A stretch of 64,000 bases of DNA from Fusobacterium varium (GCA_900637705.1 LR134390.1:1674001-1738000), one strand, 5' to 3'. Shown: positions 55,027 through 62,377, counted from the stretch's first letter. The notes: a model not told the origin generated them from the letters alone. Program-made: numbers and translations.

Positions 55027-55114
55027 TTTCCACTCTCTCACCTCCCTTTTTATATTTATATATTCCCCCTAAAATGTTATAATAATTTGAGACTAGCAAC
55101 CTTAAGGAGGGAAA

Positions 55115-55494
55115 TTGATTAAAAGTAAATTTATTAAAGAAAATGATATAATTTCATTAAAGCCTGAACAATTTAGAAAATTTAAAAATTTGCATATAAC
55201 TCTCTATGATACTCCTATAAGTATTCCAAAAGAAAATATAGAAGAATTTTTTTTAAATAATAATAAAACAATAATAAAATGTAAAATTTCATATTCTGAT
55301 AATATTGAGCTCTGCCATTCTTATGTTGAAAACTATTTTTATAATAATAAAAAAGTGTAATTAAGTTTTCTTATATATTAAATATACAGACAGGTTACCC
55401 TGAGAATCCATATACTAGTGACTCTTTTGAATTTCTTTTTATCAATGAAGAACTTATTCTAAATATTCTAGTAAATAATTCAGAAATAAAATAA
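55115..55494 (+). CDS. Hypothetical protein, 126 residues (frame broken once)
   Basis: TTG start at 55115 behind AAGGAGGG. The frame stops at 55360 after NNKKV. One more base in the A run 55349-55354 lets it continue SVIKFSYILNIQTGYPENPY then TSDSFEFLFINEE to a TAA at 55494. The product is not recognised. The coding character of both halves is clear from codon pattern. Confidence 0.6.
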
Positions 55495-55568
55495 AACCAA
55501 TATAATCTAGTTGTTAGTCTCTCTTCTAATATTGCTAATACACTGTTTTAATTATTGCTATAATTGCC

Positions 55569-55745
55569 TTATTCAAAAAATAACTTATATATTAAAACAG
55601 TAATTGCAAAAACTAGCGAGAAACTTGAAATTGCTAAGCTTATATGAACACTTTTCCTATATTGTTTAGCAGTTTCTAAATTTTCTTCTGCAATCCTCAA
55701 TTTTTCTTTTGATAGTTTCTCCATTTGTTCTTCATAATTTTCCAC
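55569..55745 (-). CDS. One-helix peptide 3, 58 residues
   Basis: GTG start at 55745 behind AAAGGAGGTGAGAGA. Residues 1-30 are a charged helix (YEEQMEKLSKEKLRIAEENL), residues about 34-54 a transmembrane helix. Shaped like small phage spanin- or holin-accessory-like peptides, but far from the lysis genes. Confidence 0.5.
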   Translation of the reverse strand: MENYEEQMEKLSKEKLRIAEENLETAKQYRKSVHISLAISSFSLVFAITVLIYKLFFE

Positions 55746-55843
55746 TCTCTCACCTCCTTTCTCCCTTTTTGTATACAGTTTTAATAATTTTCAATTTTTT
55801 GTTTTATTGCGTTTTTACAAAGAAAAAGCCAAAAAAATTATCT

Positions 55844-56026
55844 TTATAAAATTTTTTTTGCCTTTTCTATAATAATTTTCTTTTTAACAGGATTTTCCAT
55901 TGCTAATTTTAAACCCCACCTGCTTTTATAACCTAGCATTTCAGGCAATTCCGTTTGTAATTTTATTCCTTTTAAAGCTGCAATAGCTTTTAAATCGCTA
56001 TATGAATTTATTTTTATTTTAACCAT
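55844..56026 (-). CDS. Small basic regulator-like protein, 60 residues
   Basis: AAAGGAGG precedes the ATG. It reads VKIKINSYSDLKAIAALKGI then KLQTELPEMLGYKSRWGLKL, a compact helix-turn-helix-like segment with a basic tail (KKKIIIEKAKKIL). Its promoter carries the same operator as the early promoter (56062-56075), so it is likely silenced in the lysogen, as a Cro-like or antirepressor gene would be. Confidence 0.55.
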   Translation of the reverse strand: MVKIKINSYSDLKAIAALKGIKLQTELPEMLGYKSRWGLKLAMENPVKKKIIIEKAKKIL

Positions 56027-56061
56027 AGAATTACCTCCTTTAATTTATGATAGCACTTTAT

Positions 56062-56075
56062 TTGCAATAACGCAA
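56062..56075. promoter_or_regulatory. Repressor operator copy 3 overlapping a minus-strand -35
   Basis: TTGCAATAACGCAA; on the minus strand TTGCGTTATTGCAA. The TTGCGT also serves as a -35, 17 bases from TATCAT, for the gene at 55844-56026, exactly the layout found at 59520. Confidence 0.65.
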
Positions 56076-56103
56076 TATTTTTACATAAAAAATTTCACTA
56101 TTT

Positions 56104-56132
56104 TTGACATAAACTAAAAATTAATGTATAAT
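56104..56132 (+). promoter_or_regulatory. Promoter of the AbrB-RelE pair
   Basis: TTGACA (56104-56109), 17-base spacer, TATAAT (56127-56132): perfect consensus, 44 bases before the start codon. Confidence 0.85.
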
Positions 56133-56175
56133 ATAACCAAGAAACCAAGAAGTAAAAATAAAAGGAGGTTTTAAA

Positions 56176-56514
56176 ATGTCAACTAACATTTTAGAAATGA
56201 ATAAGACTATATCTATTTCATCTAAAAATCAAATAACTATTCCAAATAAACTGATGGAATTCTTAGGTTTTGGAAAGGAAGCAAAAATCAGAACTGATGG
56301 AAACTCTTTGATTATCACGCCTTTAAGAGAAGATAACTTCAATTTTTCTGATTTATTGCTCGAAGATTTGATAATGGAAGGATATGAGGGAGAAGAACTA
56401 TTAAAAGAATTCAGACTAAGAACTGCTAAAATAAAACCAGCTTTAAAAGAGATAATAAAAGAAGCTGAAACAAATACTGTGACTACTAAAGATATTTTTG
56501 GAGATGATTTTTAG
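56176..56514 (+). CDS. AbrB/SpoVT-type antitoxin
   Basis: 112 residues. The N-terminal swapped-hairpin DNA-binding domain shows ISISSKNQITIPNKLMEFL and GFGKEAKIRTDGNSLIITP, the standard AbrB pattern. The C-terminal part (RLRTAKIKPALKEIIKEAE) would wrap the toxin. AAAGGAGG start. It overlaps the toxin gene by one base (TAGTG), ensuring paired translation. Confidence 0.85.
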   Translation: MSTNILEMNKTISISSKNQITIPNKLMEFLGFGKEAKIRTDGNSLIITPLREDNFNFSDLLLEDLIMEGYEGEELLKEFRLRTAKIKPALKEIIKEAETNTVTTKDIFGDDF

Positions 56515-56801
56515 TGGATATAAAATATTCTCCTGCAATAGTAAAATATTTTAAAAAGATAAAAGATAAACAGTTAAAAGAAAGGTATAAAATGGCTATT
56601 GATTTAATTGTTTCAGATTATACAGTGGGAAGTCTAAAAAGTGGAGATTTAGCTGGTATATACAGTTATGATATATATTATAATAAAACCAACTATGAAC
56701 TCGCCTATACACTGAAAATAGAAGATGGTGAAGTTATAATTTTTATCCTTGCTGGTACAAGAGAGAACTTTTATCAAGAATTGAAAAAATATTTGAAATA
56801 A
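56514..56801 (+). CDS. RelE/ParE-superfamily toxin
   Basis: 95 residues, GTG start overlapping the antitoxin stop. IKYSPAIVKYFKKIKDKQLK, then GSLKSGDLAGIYSYDIYY and VIIFILAGTRENFYQELKKY follow the RelE/ParE/YoeB fold (helix hairpin, then beta sheet with a basic cleft). RelE-type members cut mRNA on ribosomes and ParE-type members poison gyrase; the sequence alone does not decide. Stabilises the prophage or guards against other phages. Confidence 0.82.
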   Translation: MDIKYSPAIVKYFKKIKDKQLKERYKMAIDLIVSDYTVGSLKSGDLAGIYSYDIYYNKTNYELAYTLKIEDGEVIIFILAGTRENFYQELKKYLK

Positions 56802-56832
56802 GAGATTTACTAAAAAAGTAAATCTCTTTTTT
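56801..56832 (+). terminator. Terminator of the toxin-antitoxin operon
   Basis: AGAGATTTACT / AGTAAATCTCT stem with six T, overlapping the toxin stop. Confidence 0.88.
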
Positions 56833-56905
56833 ATAAAAAAAATCACACCAGTTAAAGTGTGAAATTTTGTAAAGGATTATTTTTGAGTTTGATAAGACTC
56901 TATTT

Positions 56906-57673
56906 TTATTTAATCACTTTCATTTCTGGGAATCTTTCTTGTTTTGTAGCTTTCAATCTTACTTTGTCTACCATATCAAAAATAAGCATATCAATGCTAT
57001 CGTCTTCACATATCCTGCTCAAATCATCTTCAATTTTAATTTCTTCGTATAATTCAGCATCTATCTTTGTTTGTTCATACACCTTTTTCTCTATCATTTC
57101 TTTGAAAAGTTCGTTAGCCTCCTCTTTTGTATAATATCCTTGATTCATCTTTTTGAAAACATCAGTTATTTTATTTTTTAAGTCAGCCTTAGCTTTTAAA
57201 ACTTCCCCCAAATATCTTCCATTTTTTATATAACCATACTTCTTTATTAAAAACTCTCCTAAAGATATTATCCCAATTATAAATATAAATTTTCCTCCTA
57301 TAAAACTATCCAAGGTATCAAAAAAATCGTTCTTTCTATCTAAATTTTTGTCATATTTATTCATGTCATCAATAATTTGTTCTAAAATATCTTCTAAAAC
57401 TTCTATTATGTTCCCTTCTATTTCATCAAAATATTCACCATACTCAGAAACATATTCTCTCATTTTATAATTTTCCCTTTTATCTTTTTTCCCTTTGTAT
57501 AACAAGGAAACTTTTCTTCCTCCAAATTTTTTCAAATATTCATCCAAATCTTTAAGAACCCTAGGAACTATTTTACCTGTTCTAAATGTCAATACTTTTA
57601 TTTGGTCATCAACATCTAATTCAGTTATCTTTCTTTTGGGTATACTTATATTGTATTTGCTGTAAATGTCCAT
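56906..57673 (-). CDS. Prophage accessory protein with a central hydrophobic segment
   Basis: 255 residues, not recognised. It is highly charged, with one hydrophobic segment (KFIFIIGIISLGEFLI, about 128-143). The N-terminus KRKITELDVDDQIKVLTFRT is beta-like. It follows the HTH gene by 17 bases, so the two form a unit (regulator plus effector), a common form for exclusion systems. Function unknown. Confidence 0.55.
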   Translation of the reverse strand: MDIYSKYNISIPKRKITELDVDDQIKVLTFRTGKIVPRVLKDLDEYLKKFGGRKVSLLYKGKKDKRENYKMREYVSEYGEYFDEIEGNIIEVLEDILEQIIDDMNKYDKNLDRKNDFFDTLDSFIGGKFIFIIGIISLGEFLIKKYGYIKNGRYLGEVLKAKADLKNKITDVFKKMNQGYYTKEEANELFKEMIEKKVYEQTKIDAELYEEIKIEDDLSRICEDDSIDMLIFDMVDKVRLKATKQERFPEMKVIK

Positions 57674-57690
57674 ATATTAACCTCCATTTT

Positions 57691-58343
57691 TTATTTTATA
57701 GAAATTATTTCTAATTCTTTTATAACTTTTTTTATGTTTTCAGAAAAAGACTCCAGATGAATATGGAGCTGTTTTAAAGCTGGATATGCCTTTTTTCTGC
57801 TTTCTACATCTATTATTCCTAAAATATTTATTATTTCTGTTATTTTTTCGCTGTTGAATTTTTGGATATCTATACATGCCCAAGTTATTTTACTTCTTGC
57901 CCCAGAAGTTCTTTCCAGTTTTTCATATTCAAATCGCTTTAGTTTTATTTTTCTTTCTAATTCTTCCAATTCTTTTCTTTTTTCTCTTAAATCAATAGTT
58001 ACTTCCCATTTTTTTGTAACATCATCCTCTTTTGAAAGTTCTTTTTTATATAATAAAGATAAGATTTCATTTAATTTAATCTCAACATTATCGCTAAATT
58101 TATTCTTATCAGCTTGAATTCCCAAGTAATTAAGAATCGTTTTCTTATCTTCATTACTAACATCTTCTTCTTTGATAAATTTATTTAAAAATACTTTTGA
58201 AATATCTCTATTTTTTTGAATATAACCTACCATTGTACTTCTTTTAACTCCAAAATATTTTGCCATTTCTTCATTGGAATATTTTTTTGTATTTCTGTAT
58301 GTTTTTAAAATATTTTTATTTTTTCTAATTTTTCCTTATTCAT
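57691..58343 (-). CDS. Helix-turn-helix protein with coiled coil (frame broken once)
   Basis: The true start is the ATG at 58343 behind AGGAGG; the frame there runs NKEKLEKIKIF and stops, and one more base in the T run 58313-58317 joins it to NILKTYRNTKKYSNEEMAKY then FGVKRSTMVGYIQKNRDIS. That is a helix-turn-helix with EEMAKYFGVKRSTMVGYI as its core. Residues about 110-150 are a coiled coil. It totals 217 residues. It is the first gene of a pair with 56906-57673 and its promoter carries a dyad over the -10, so self-repression is likely. Confidence 0.62.
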
Positions 58344-58371
58344 TTTCCCTCCTAGAATCTTTAGAACCGTT

Positions 58372-58406
58372 GTGTGAATTCTAACACACTTACAGGAGAA
58401 AATCAA
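58372..58406 (-). promoter_or_regulatory. Promoter with overlapping dyad operator for the HTH gene pair
   Basis: Minus strand: TTGATT (58401-58406), 17-base spacer, TAGAAT (58378-58383). GTGTG and CACAC (58372-58389) flank the -10 exactly, the usual place for an autorepressor site. Confidence 0.65.
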
Positions 58407-58441
58407 TATAATATAGCTGTTCTTTTATCATAAAAAACGAT

Positions 58442-58566
58442 TTATAGACCATCTTCATTACAGTATAAAAAAACTGTAATTTTTACACTCCCGTCTTTTT
58501 CAACTGTTTCTCTGGTTATTTCATCCCCTTCACAATCTTTCTTATATATTCCAGTAAATTGAGTCT
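58442..58566 (-). other. Open stretch after ImmA, possible small gene or lost frame
   Basis: A frame reading IETQFTGIYKKDCEGDEIT then RETVEKDGSVKITVFLYCNEDGL has clear coding character and ends in TAA at 58442, but has no start codon with a ribosome site. It may be a small gene whose start is damaged by a missing base. Confidence 0.4.
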
Positions 58567-58992
58567 CTATAAATTTCTTAGTTCTCTTAATTGCTCTAAA
58601 ATTTTTATATCTATATCTAAATCATATTCATAATCTTCTATATTCTCATCATACATAAGCTCAGAAGTAAATATATTAGCCTCAATCTCTATTTTAGTTG
58701 TATATTTGGGGAATAAATCATAATCTTTCAATGCTTGCATTTCTCGTGAATCATGTAAAATTGCATGTCCTAATTCATGAACTAAAACAATCGTTTGAGA
58801 AAATTTGGTTAAATTCTCATTTATTATTATAAATTTATTTGTTAAAGTTTTTTTGTAAATCCCTTTCACATTTCCTAAATCCATATAAAAAATTTCTATA
58901 TTCAAATATTTACATAATTTATATGGATTGCTCGTTCCATATTTTTTTATTAAATTTTTTACCCTCTTTTTTATATTTTTCATAGGCCTCAC
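58567..58992 (-). CDS. ImmA/IrrE-type metalloprotease
   Basis: About 141 residues. The zinc motif HELGHAILH (HExxH) is at about 69-77, preceded by KFIIINENLTKFSQTIVLV as in ImmA. It would cleave the partner XRE repressor and so induce the prophage. It overlaps the repressor stop codon (ATGTGAGG), so translation is coupled. Start GTG 58992 or ATG 58983. Confidence 0.85.
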   Translation of the reverse strand: MRPMKNIKKRVKNLIKKYGTSNPYKLCKYLNIEIFYMDLGNVKGIYKKTLTNKFIIINENLTKFSQTIVLVHELGHAILHDSREMQALKDYDLFPKYTTKIEIEANIFTSELMYDENIEDYEYDLDIDIKILEQLRELRNL

Positions 58993-59455
58993 ATGCTAAT
59001 TTTTGATTTCAAATCTTCTTTATTCTTTTTTTTATATTTTTCTTTATTTATTTCTTTACTTCTGAAAAATATTTCATTTAATGCCAACATTAATTTTTGT
59101 TTATCTTCTTCTTCTATCCTTTCATCATTGAAAAACATAACTGCTTCATTCATAGCTTTTTCATATTGTGTCATTCCTTTTTTATCAAGCCCATCAATTC
59201 TTTTGTCATCTGGATCTATATACCCTAACTCTTTAAAAACGGAAACATAATTTATATTATTAGCTTTACATAATGCTCTTAAATATGCAGCATTCATATT
59301 TTTTACAGTTCCATTTTCATATCTTGAAATATTACTACTATCTAGTTCTATATTAAAATCTTTTTTTAAAATCAATTGAATATCTTCTAAACTATACCCC
59401 AATTCTTTTCGCTTAGTTTTCAATAAATTCCCAATTTCTTTATTTTTTCATTCAT
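58989..59455 (-). CDS. XRE-family phage repressor (frame broken once)
   Basis: The ATG at 59455 follows GAGGAGG. The first codons MNEKIKKLG run into a stop, while the second frame holds the rest; one more base at the TT of 59428-59429 gives NEKIKKLGNLLKTKRKELGY then SLEDIQLILKKDFNIELDSSNISRYENG, a textbook XRE helix-turn-helix. The C-terminus is long and charged. It totals 155 residues. With ImmA just downstream it forms the lysogeny switch, and it most likely binds the TTGCGTTATTGCAA sites at 59520, 59614 and 56062. Confidence 0.82.
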
Positions 59456-59519
59456 AGTACTCCTCCTCATTATTATACATAATTATATTTCAAAATTTGC
59501 GAAAACACAAAAAAAGTTA

Positions 59520-59548
59520 TTGCGTTATTGCATTTTAAATGCTATAAT
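59520..59548 (+). promoter_or_regulatory. Early rightward promoter with repressor operator copy 1
   Basis: TTGCGT (59520-59525) acts as the -35 and is the left half of the operator TTGCGTTATTGCAT (59520-59533); 17-base spacer, TATAAT (59543-59548). Repressor bound here would block the early operon. Confidence 0.7.
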
Positions 59549-59613
59549 AAATTATAAAATAAAAGTCTAAGAGATAAAATACCTCTAAAACTAATATTTT
59601 TTTAAAGAAATTG

Positions 59614-59627
59614 TTGCGTTATTGCAA
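59614..59627. promoter_or_regulatory. Repressor operator copy 2
   Basis: TTGCGTTATTGCAA, a perfect copy, 94 bases downstream of copy 1 and before the first early gene. It could serve as a roadblock or allow looping with copy 1. Confidence 0.65.
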
Positions 59628-59660
59628 AATTATTAAGAAATTAAAAAGAGGAGGAAAAAT

Positions 59661-59897
59661 ATGTGGATATGTAAAAAATGTGGAGGAGAAATAATAGCAA
59701 CTATTGAAATTAATGAGGATTTTGATTTTTCATTAGACAAATATGGTAATCCTGATGAATATAAGACTTGTGACTTTGAAGATATGGAACAAATCATAAA
59801 GCATAAGAGGAATATAGTTCTAATATGCTGTGATGAATGTGGAAATGGACGTAATACTATTGATGAATTGAAAGAAATAGCATACTGGGAGGACTAA
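59661..59897 (+). CDS. Small zinc-ribbon protein, first early gene
   Basis: 78 residues. CKKC (Cys4, Cys7) and CDEC (Cys57, Cys60) form a zinc ribbon around an acidic middle. It lies directly behind the repressor-controlled promoter, in the place of early regulators or host-takeover proteins. AAAGAGGAGG ribosome site. Confidence 0.65.
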   Translation: MWICKKCGGEIIATIEINEDFDFSLDKYGNPDEYKTCDFEDMEQIIKHKRNIVLICCDECGNGRNTIDELKEIAYWED

Positions 59898-59915
59898 AAA
59901 AAGCCCCGAAGGGCT
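59896..59915 (-). terminator. Terminator of the minus-strand toxin-like transcript
   Basis: AGCCC-TTCG-GGGCT stem with seven T on the minus strand. Confidence 0.85.
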
Positions 59916-59923
59916 GAGGTAGA

Positions 59924-60034
59924 CTAGAGGACTAATATGATTACAATAACAGCCACAAATACAATTAAGAGAACAGCTGTTAGAGTCCCTCCCTCAATCT
60001 GATTGTGATTGAAATTGAATTCAAATTTAATCAT
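59924..60034 (-). CDS. Type I toxin-like hydrophobic peptide, 36 residues
   Basis: ATG at 60034, AAGGAGG 6 bases upstream. The peptide has a polar start (MIKFEFNFNHNQIEGG) and one unbroken hydrophobic helix (LTAVLLIVFVAVIVIILVL). Size, shape, own consensus promoter, structured 140-nt leader that hides the ribosome site, and own terminator all fit a type I toxin that damages the membrane. It reads against the early operon. A plain small membrane peptide cannot be excluded. Confidence 0.65.
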   Translation of the reverse strand: MIKFEFNFNHNQIEGGTLTAVLLIVFVAVIVIILVL

Positions 60035-60044
60035 AGTAAACCTC

Positions 60045-60151
60045 CTTGTGATATGTAGTCTTCTACTCACGAGAAAAGCGACTAACTCCTGAGTATGAAA
60101 TAAGCCCCCATTACTGAGAGCTTATATCATCGCTTTTCTACATATCACAAG
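60045..60151 (-). promoter_or_regulatory. Structured leader of the toxin-like mRNA
   Basis: CTTGTGATATGTAG (60045-60058) and CTACATATCACAAG (60138-60151) form a perfect 14-bp stem touching the ribosome site; an inner stem AGAAAAGCG / CGCTTTTCT (60072-60080, 60131-60139) adds to it. Folding would hold the toxin message untranslatable. Confidence 0.7.
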
Positions 60152-60175
60152 TGCCCCTAAGGGACTTTCAAGTAT

Positions 60176-60203
60176 ATTATACCATAATTTATCAAAAAGT
60201 CAA
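60176..60203 (-). promoter_or_regulatory. Promoter of the toxin-like transcript
   Basis: Minus strand: TTGACT (60198-60203), 16-base spacer, TATAAT (60176-60181). Confidence 0.75.
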
Positions 60204-60284
60204 AAAAAGCAAAAGCTCTCTTTCGAGAGCTAGTGCCTGTTAAACGTCTACACTACCATTACAAAGGAAGTGGACAACTTCCTT
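60200..60284 (-). ncRNA. Candidate regulatory RNA upstream of the toxin-like gene
   Basis: An extended -10 (TGTTATAAT, 60291-60299) starts a minus-strand RNA of about 85 nt with a hairpin GGAAGT-TGTCC-ACTTCC and a terminator AGCTCTC-GAAA-GAGAGCT plus T run that ends on the toxin promoter. Its GAGAGCUU is complementary to AAGCUCUC in the toxin leader, a possible antitoxin contact. Confidence 0.5.
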
Positions 60285-60411
60285 AGATAAATTATAACAT
60301 AAAACCAAATAAAACGAAAGCATGAGGAAATTATTAAAAATTAAAAATATCCTCTAATACTATTTATAATGACTTTATTTTTAATAAAAATATTTTTGAG
60401 GTGATAAATAG

Positions 60412-60492
60412 GTGAACATTTCTAAAATAACATGGTACTTAGTACCTATTCCATTAATAATTAAATTTATCTTATACATCACAGAAGTCTAA
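60412..60492 (+). CDS. Small early ORF, 26 residues
   Basis: GTG at 60412 after GAGGTG. The product NISKITWYLVPIPLIIKFIL is one hydrophobic helix. Likely cotranscribed with the next small ORFs. Confidence 0.35.
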   Translation: MNISKITWYLVPIPLIIKFILYITEV

Positions 60493-60504
60493 ACAGGAGG
60501 GTTT

Positions 60505-60597
60505 ATGAAAATAGATGATAATTTATACAAAGTTCTTTTAGAAGTGCTAAATATTGAAAACTGCAAAGACAGAAAGAATGAAACGTCATGTTTGTAG
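60505..60597 (+). CDS. Small early ORF, 30 residues
   Basis: AGGAGGG lies 4 bases before the ATG, a strong sign of translation. The product MKIDDNLYKVLLEVLNIENC is an amphipathic helix. Overlaps the next ORF by 10 bases. Confidence 0.5.
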   Translation: MKIDDNLYKVLLEVLNIENCKDRKNETSCL

Positions 60598-60671
60598 AAT
60601 TTTTAATTATAATAACAGGAATTGATTTAATAGTTACTTATGCAGCTATAAAAATAATGGGAAAGAGGTAA
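60588..60671 (+). CDS. Small early membrane ORF, 27 residues
   Basis: MFVEFLIIITGIDLIVTYAA then IKIMGKR: one transmembrane helix with a basic tail. It has no ribosome site of its own but overlaps the preceding ORF, so it would be reached by coupling. Ends 2 bases before the 60674 gene. Confidence 0.45.
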   Translation: MFVEFLIIITGIDLIVTYAAIKIMGKR

Positions 60672-60673
60672 AT

Positions 60674-60982
60674 ATGAAAATATCTGATTATATAGTTTTA
60701 TTCCAAAGAACACTAAAAGAATATGGAGATATTGAAGTGGATAACCTCTATATCTCTAAAGATGGAAAAACTAAACTACATGACAATATAACAGGAGTAG
60801 AGTATATTCCGCAAAAAAATAAATTAAGCTTTGTTGTAGATAAAACTCCAAAGAAAAGAAAACTTAAAAAAGTAGATATTAAGACAATTTTTAAAAATAA
60901 TGCTACTAGACTAGCAAAAAGAGAAAGCTATATAGTTAATAAAAAATTATTTTCGGAGGTAGCAAATGAAAAAACTTGCTGA
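60674..60982 (+). CDS. Early phage protein, unknown, 102 residues
   Basis: A basic protein (KTPKKRKLKKVDIKTIFKNN) with a beta-rich N-terminus. AAAGAGG precedes the ATG. Overlaps the next gene by 17 bases. Nucleic-acid binding is likely from charge; no family seen. Confidence 0.55.
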   Translation: MKISDYIVLFQRTLKEYGDIEVDNLYISKDGKTKLHDNITGVEYIPQKNKLSFVVDKTPKKRKLKKVDIKTIFKNNATRLAKRESYIVNKKLFSEVANEKTC

Positions 60983-61205
60983 ATTACTTAATTTAAAAAA
61001 TGAACTTGGAATAAAAGGAAAATTACAACTGGATATTACAGAAAGTGGAAGCTGTTATATCTTGGAAATTGGAAATTATGAATGGATAGAATTTAAAGAT
61101 AAAGACATTATCCAAATAGCTATAAATGATCTGAAAGAAGAGCTTGAAGAAAAGAAAACAGAAAACCTTAAAACAATAGATTACATAGAAAAAAGGATAG
61201 CATAA
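60966..61205 (+). CDS. Early phage protein, unknown, 79 residues
   Basis: CGGAGG before the ATG. KKLAELLNLKNELGIKGKLQ then a C-terminal helix with KEELEEKKTENL. Directly precedes the recombination genes and may be an accessory factor. Confidence 0.55.
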   Translation: MKKLAELLNLKNELGIKGKLQLDITESGSCYILEIGNYEWIEFKDKDIIQIAINDLKEELEEKKTENLKTIDYIEKRIA

Positions 61206-61276
61206 TTAAATTTTTATAGGTTTTCCAATAAAAAAATTGGAGGACTTATTAAAAATTTAAAGAGAGGTGTTTATAA

Positions 61277-62373
61277 ATGACAGTTAAAGAATTGAAAGAG
61301 AAAGCTAAACGAATGGGTTTAAGTGGTTATAGTCAATTAAGAAAAGCAGAATTAGAAAAGTTTATTGAAGATAATACTCTTCATAATTCAGAAATCCTTT
61401 TTACTGGTGAGTGTAGTGGTGATGGAGAATGGTTAAATCATAGAAAAATAGGAGCAACAGAAACTTCAATACTAGTAGTTGACAATGCTTTTAAAAATGG
61501 ATTAATAAACAGACCAGATAAATATAACTCTCCATATTTAATATATCTTGAAAGAAAAGGATTATATAAAAGAGATATTTCTTTCGCTTCACAGGTAGCT
61601 ATGGAATTTGGACACTATGCAGAGGACTTTATAATTGCACATCTTCCAGCACTATTTAAAAATGAATTCAATATAGAAGTACAGGAAACAAAAAAGGTAA
61701 TCAGGTAGTAGGAAATAAAGATTTTCCTTTATGGAGCTGCACACCTGATAGCTGGGTAAAAATAGAGAATGAATGGTATCCAGTAGAACTAAAAACAGGA
61801 AACAGCTTCACTTCTTATGAATGGGAAAGAGAAGAAGTTCCAGATAAATATTTTGCACAGGTTCAGCAGCAACTAGCAGTACTTGGGAAAGAAAAAGGTT
61901 ATCTTGTTGGATTTGTGGACAACAGATTCACTAGAGTATATGAAATAACAAAAGATAAAAAACTTATAGATATAGCCTACCAGCTAACAGAGAAGTTTCA
62001 AAAATGTTTAGATAAAAATATAGAGCCTGAATTAAATGGGTGTGAAGCTGAATGCGAGTTCCTGAAACAAGAATTTAAAGGTTTCGGAAATCCACTTGAG
62101 CAAACACCTATACTAGATATTAGCAACAGCGATTTGAATGATTATACATTCTTGATAGATACTAAAAAAATGACAGCAGAAGAGTTGAAAGAAATAGAAG
62201 AGGATATGAAACCTTTTACAACAAAGATACAAAAGAAAATGTTAGAACTGGAAACAGAAACATTAATTATAAACGGATCCCATCTGGCTACTTGGAAGAT
62301 AGACAGCAGAGGTTACAAAAGATTTACTTTCAAGGAACTACCAGAGGATAAAAAAATAAGAGAGGTGGCATAA
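61277..62373 (+). CDS. YqaJ/lambda-exonuclease-family nuclease (frame broken once)
   Basis: The first 40 residues are a SAP/Rho-N-like nucleic-acid-binding helix pair (LKEKAKRMGLSGYSQLRKAE). The nuclease core starts GEWLNHRKIGATETS. The frame stops at 61708, but the next frame gives NQVVGNKDFPLWSCTPDSWV and YPVELKTGNSF, holding the catalytic Asp and ELK triad, then EEVPDKYFAQVQQQLAVLG. One more A in the run 61690-61695 joins both into 365 residues. It degrades one DNA strand so that RecT can anneal the other; RecT follows 4 bases later. Confidence 0.88.
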
Positions 62374-62377
62374 AAAT

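Noticed and set aside
59938-60000. Plus-strand mini-ORF starting ATGATTACAATAACAGCC
   Set aside because: It has no ribosome site and lies opposite the much better supported minus-strand peptide.
60265-60281. Same hairpin as at 8309 (GAAGTGGRCAACTTC) taken as a second IS605 end
   Set aside because: The flanks differ and the 60-kb copy sits inside a clear promoter-terminator unit; a 15-base match is too little.
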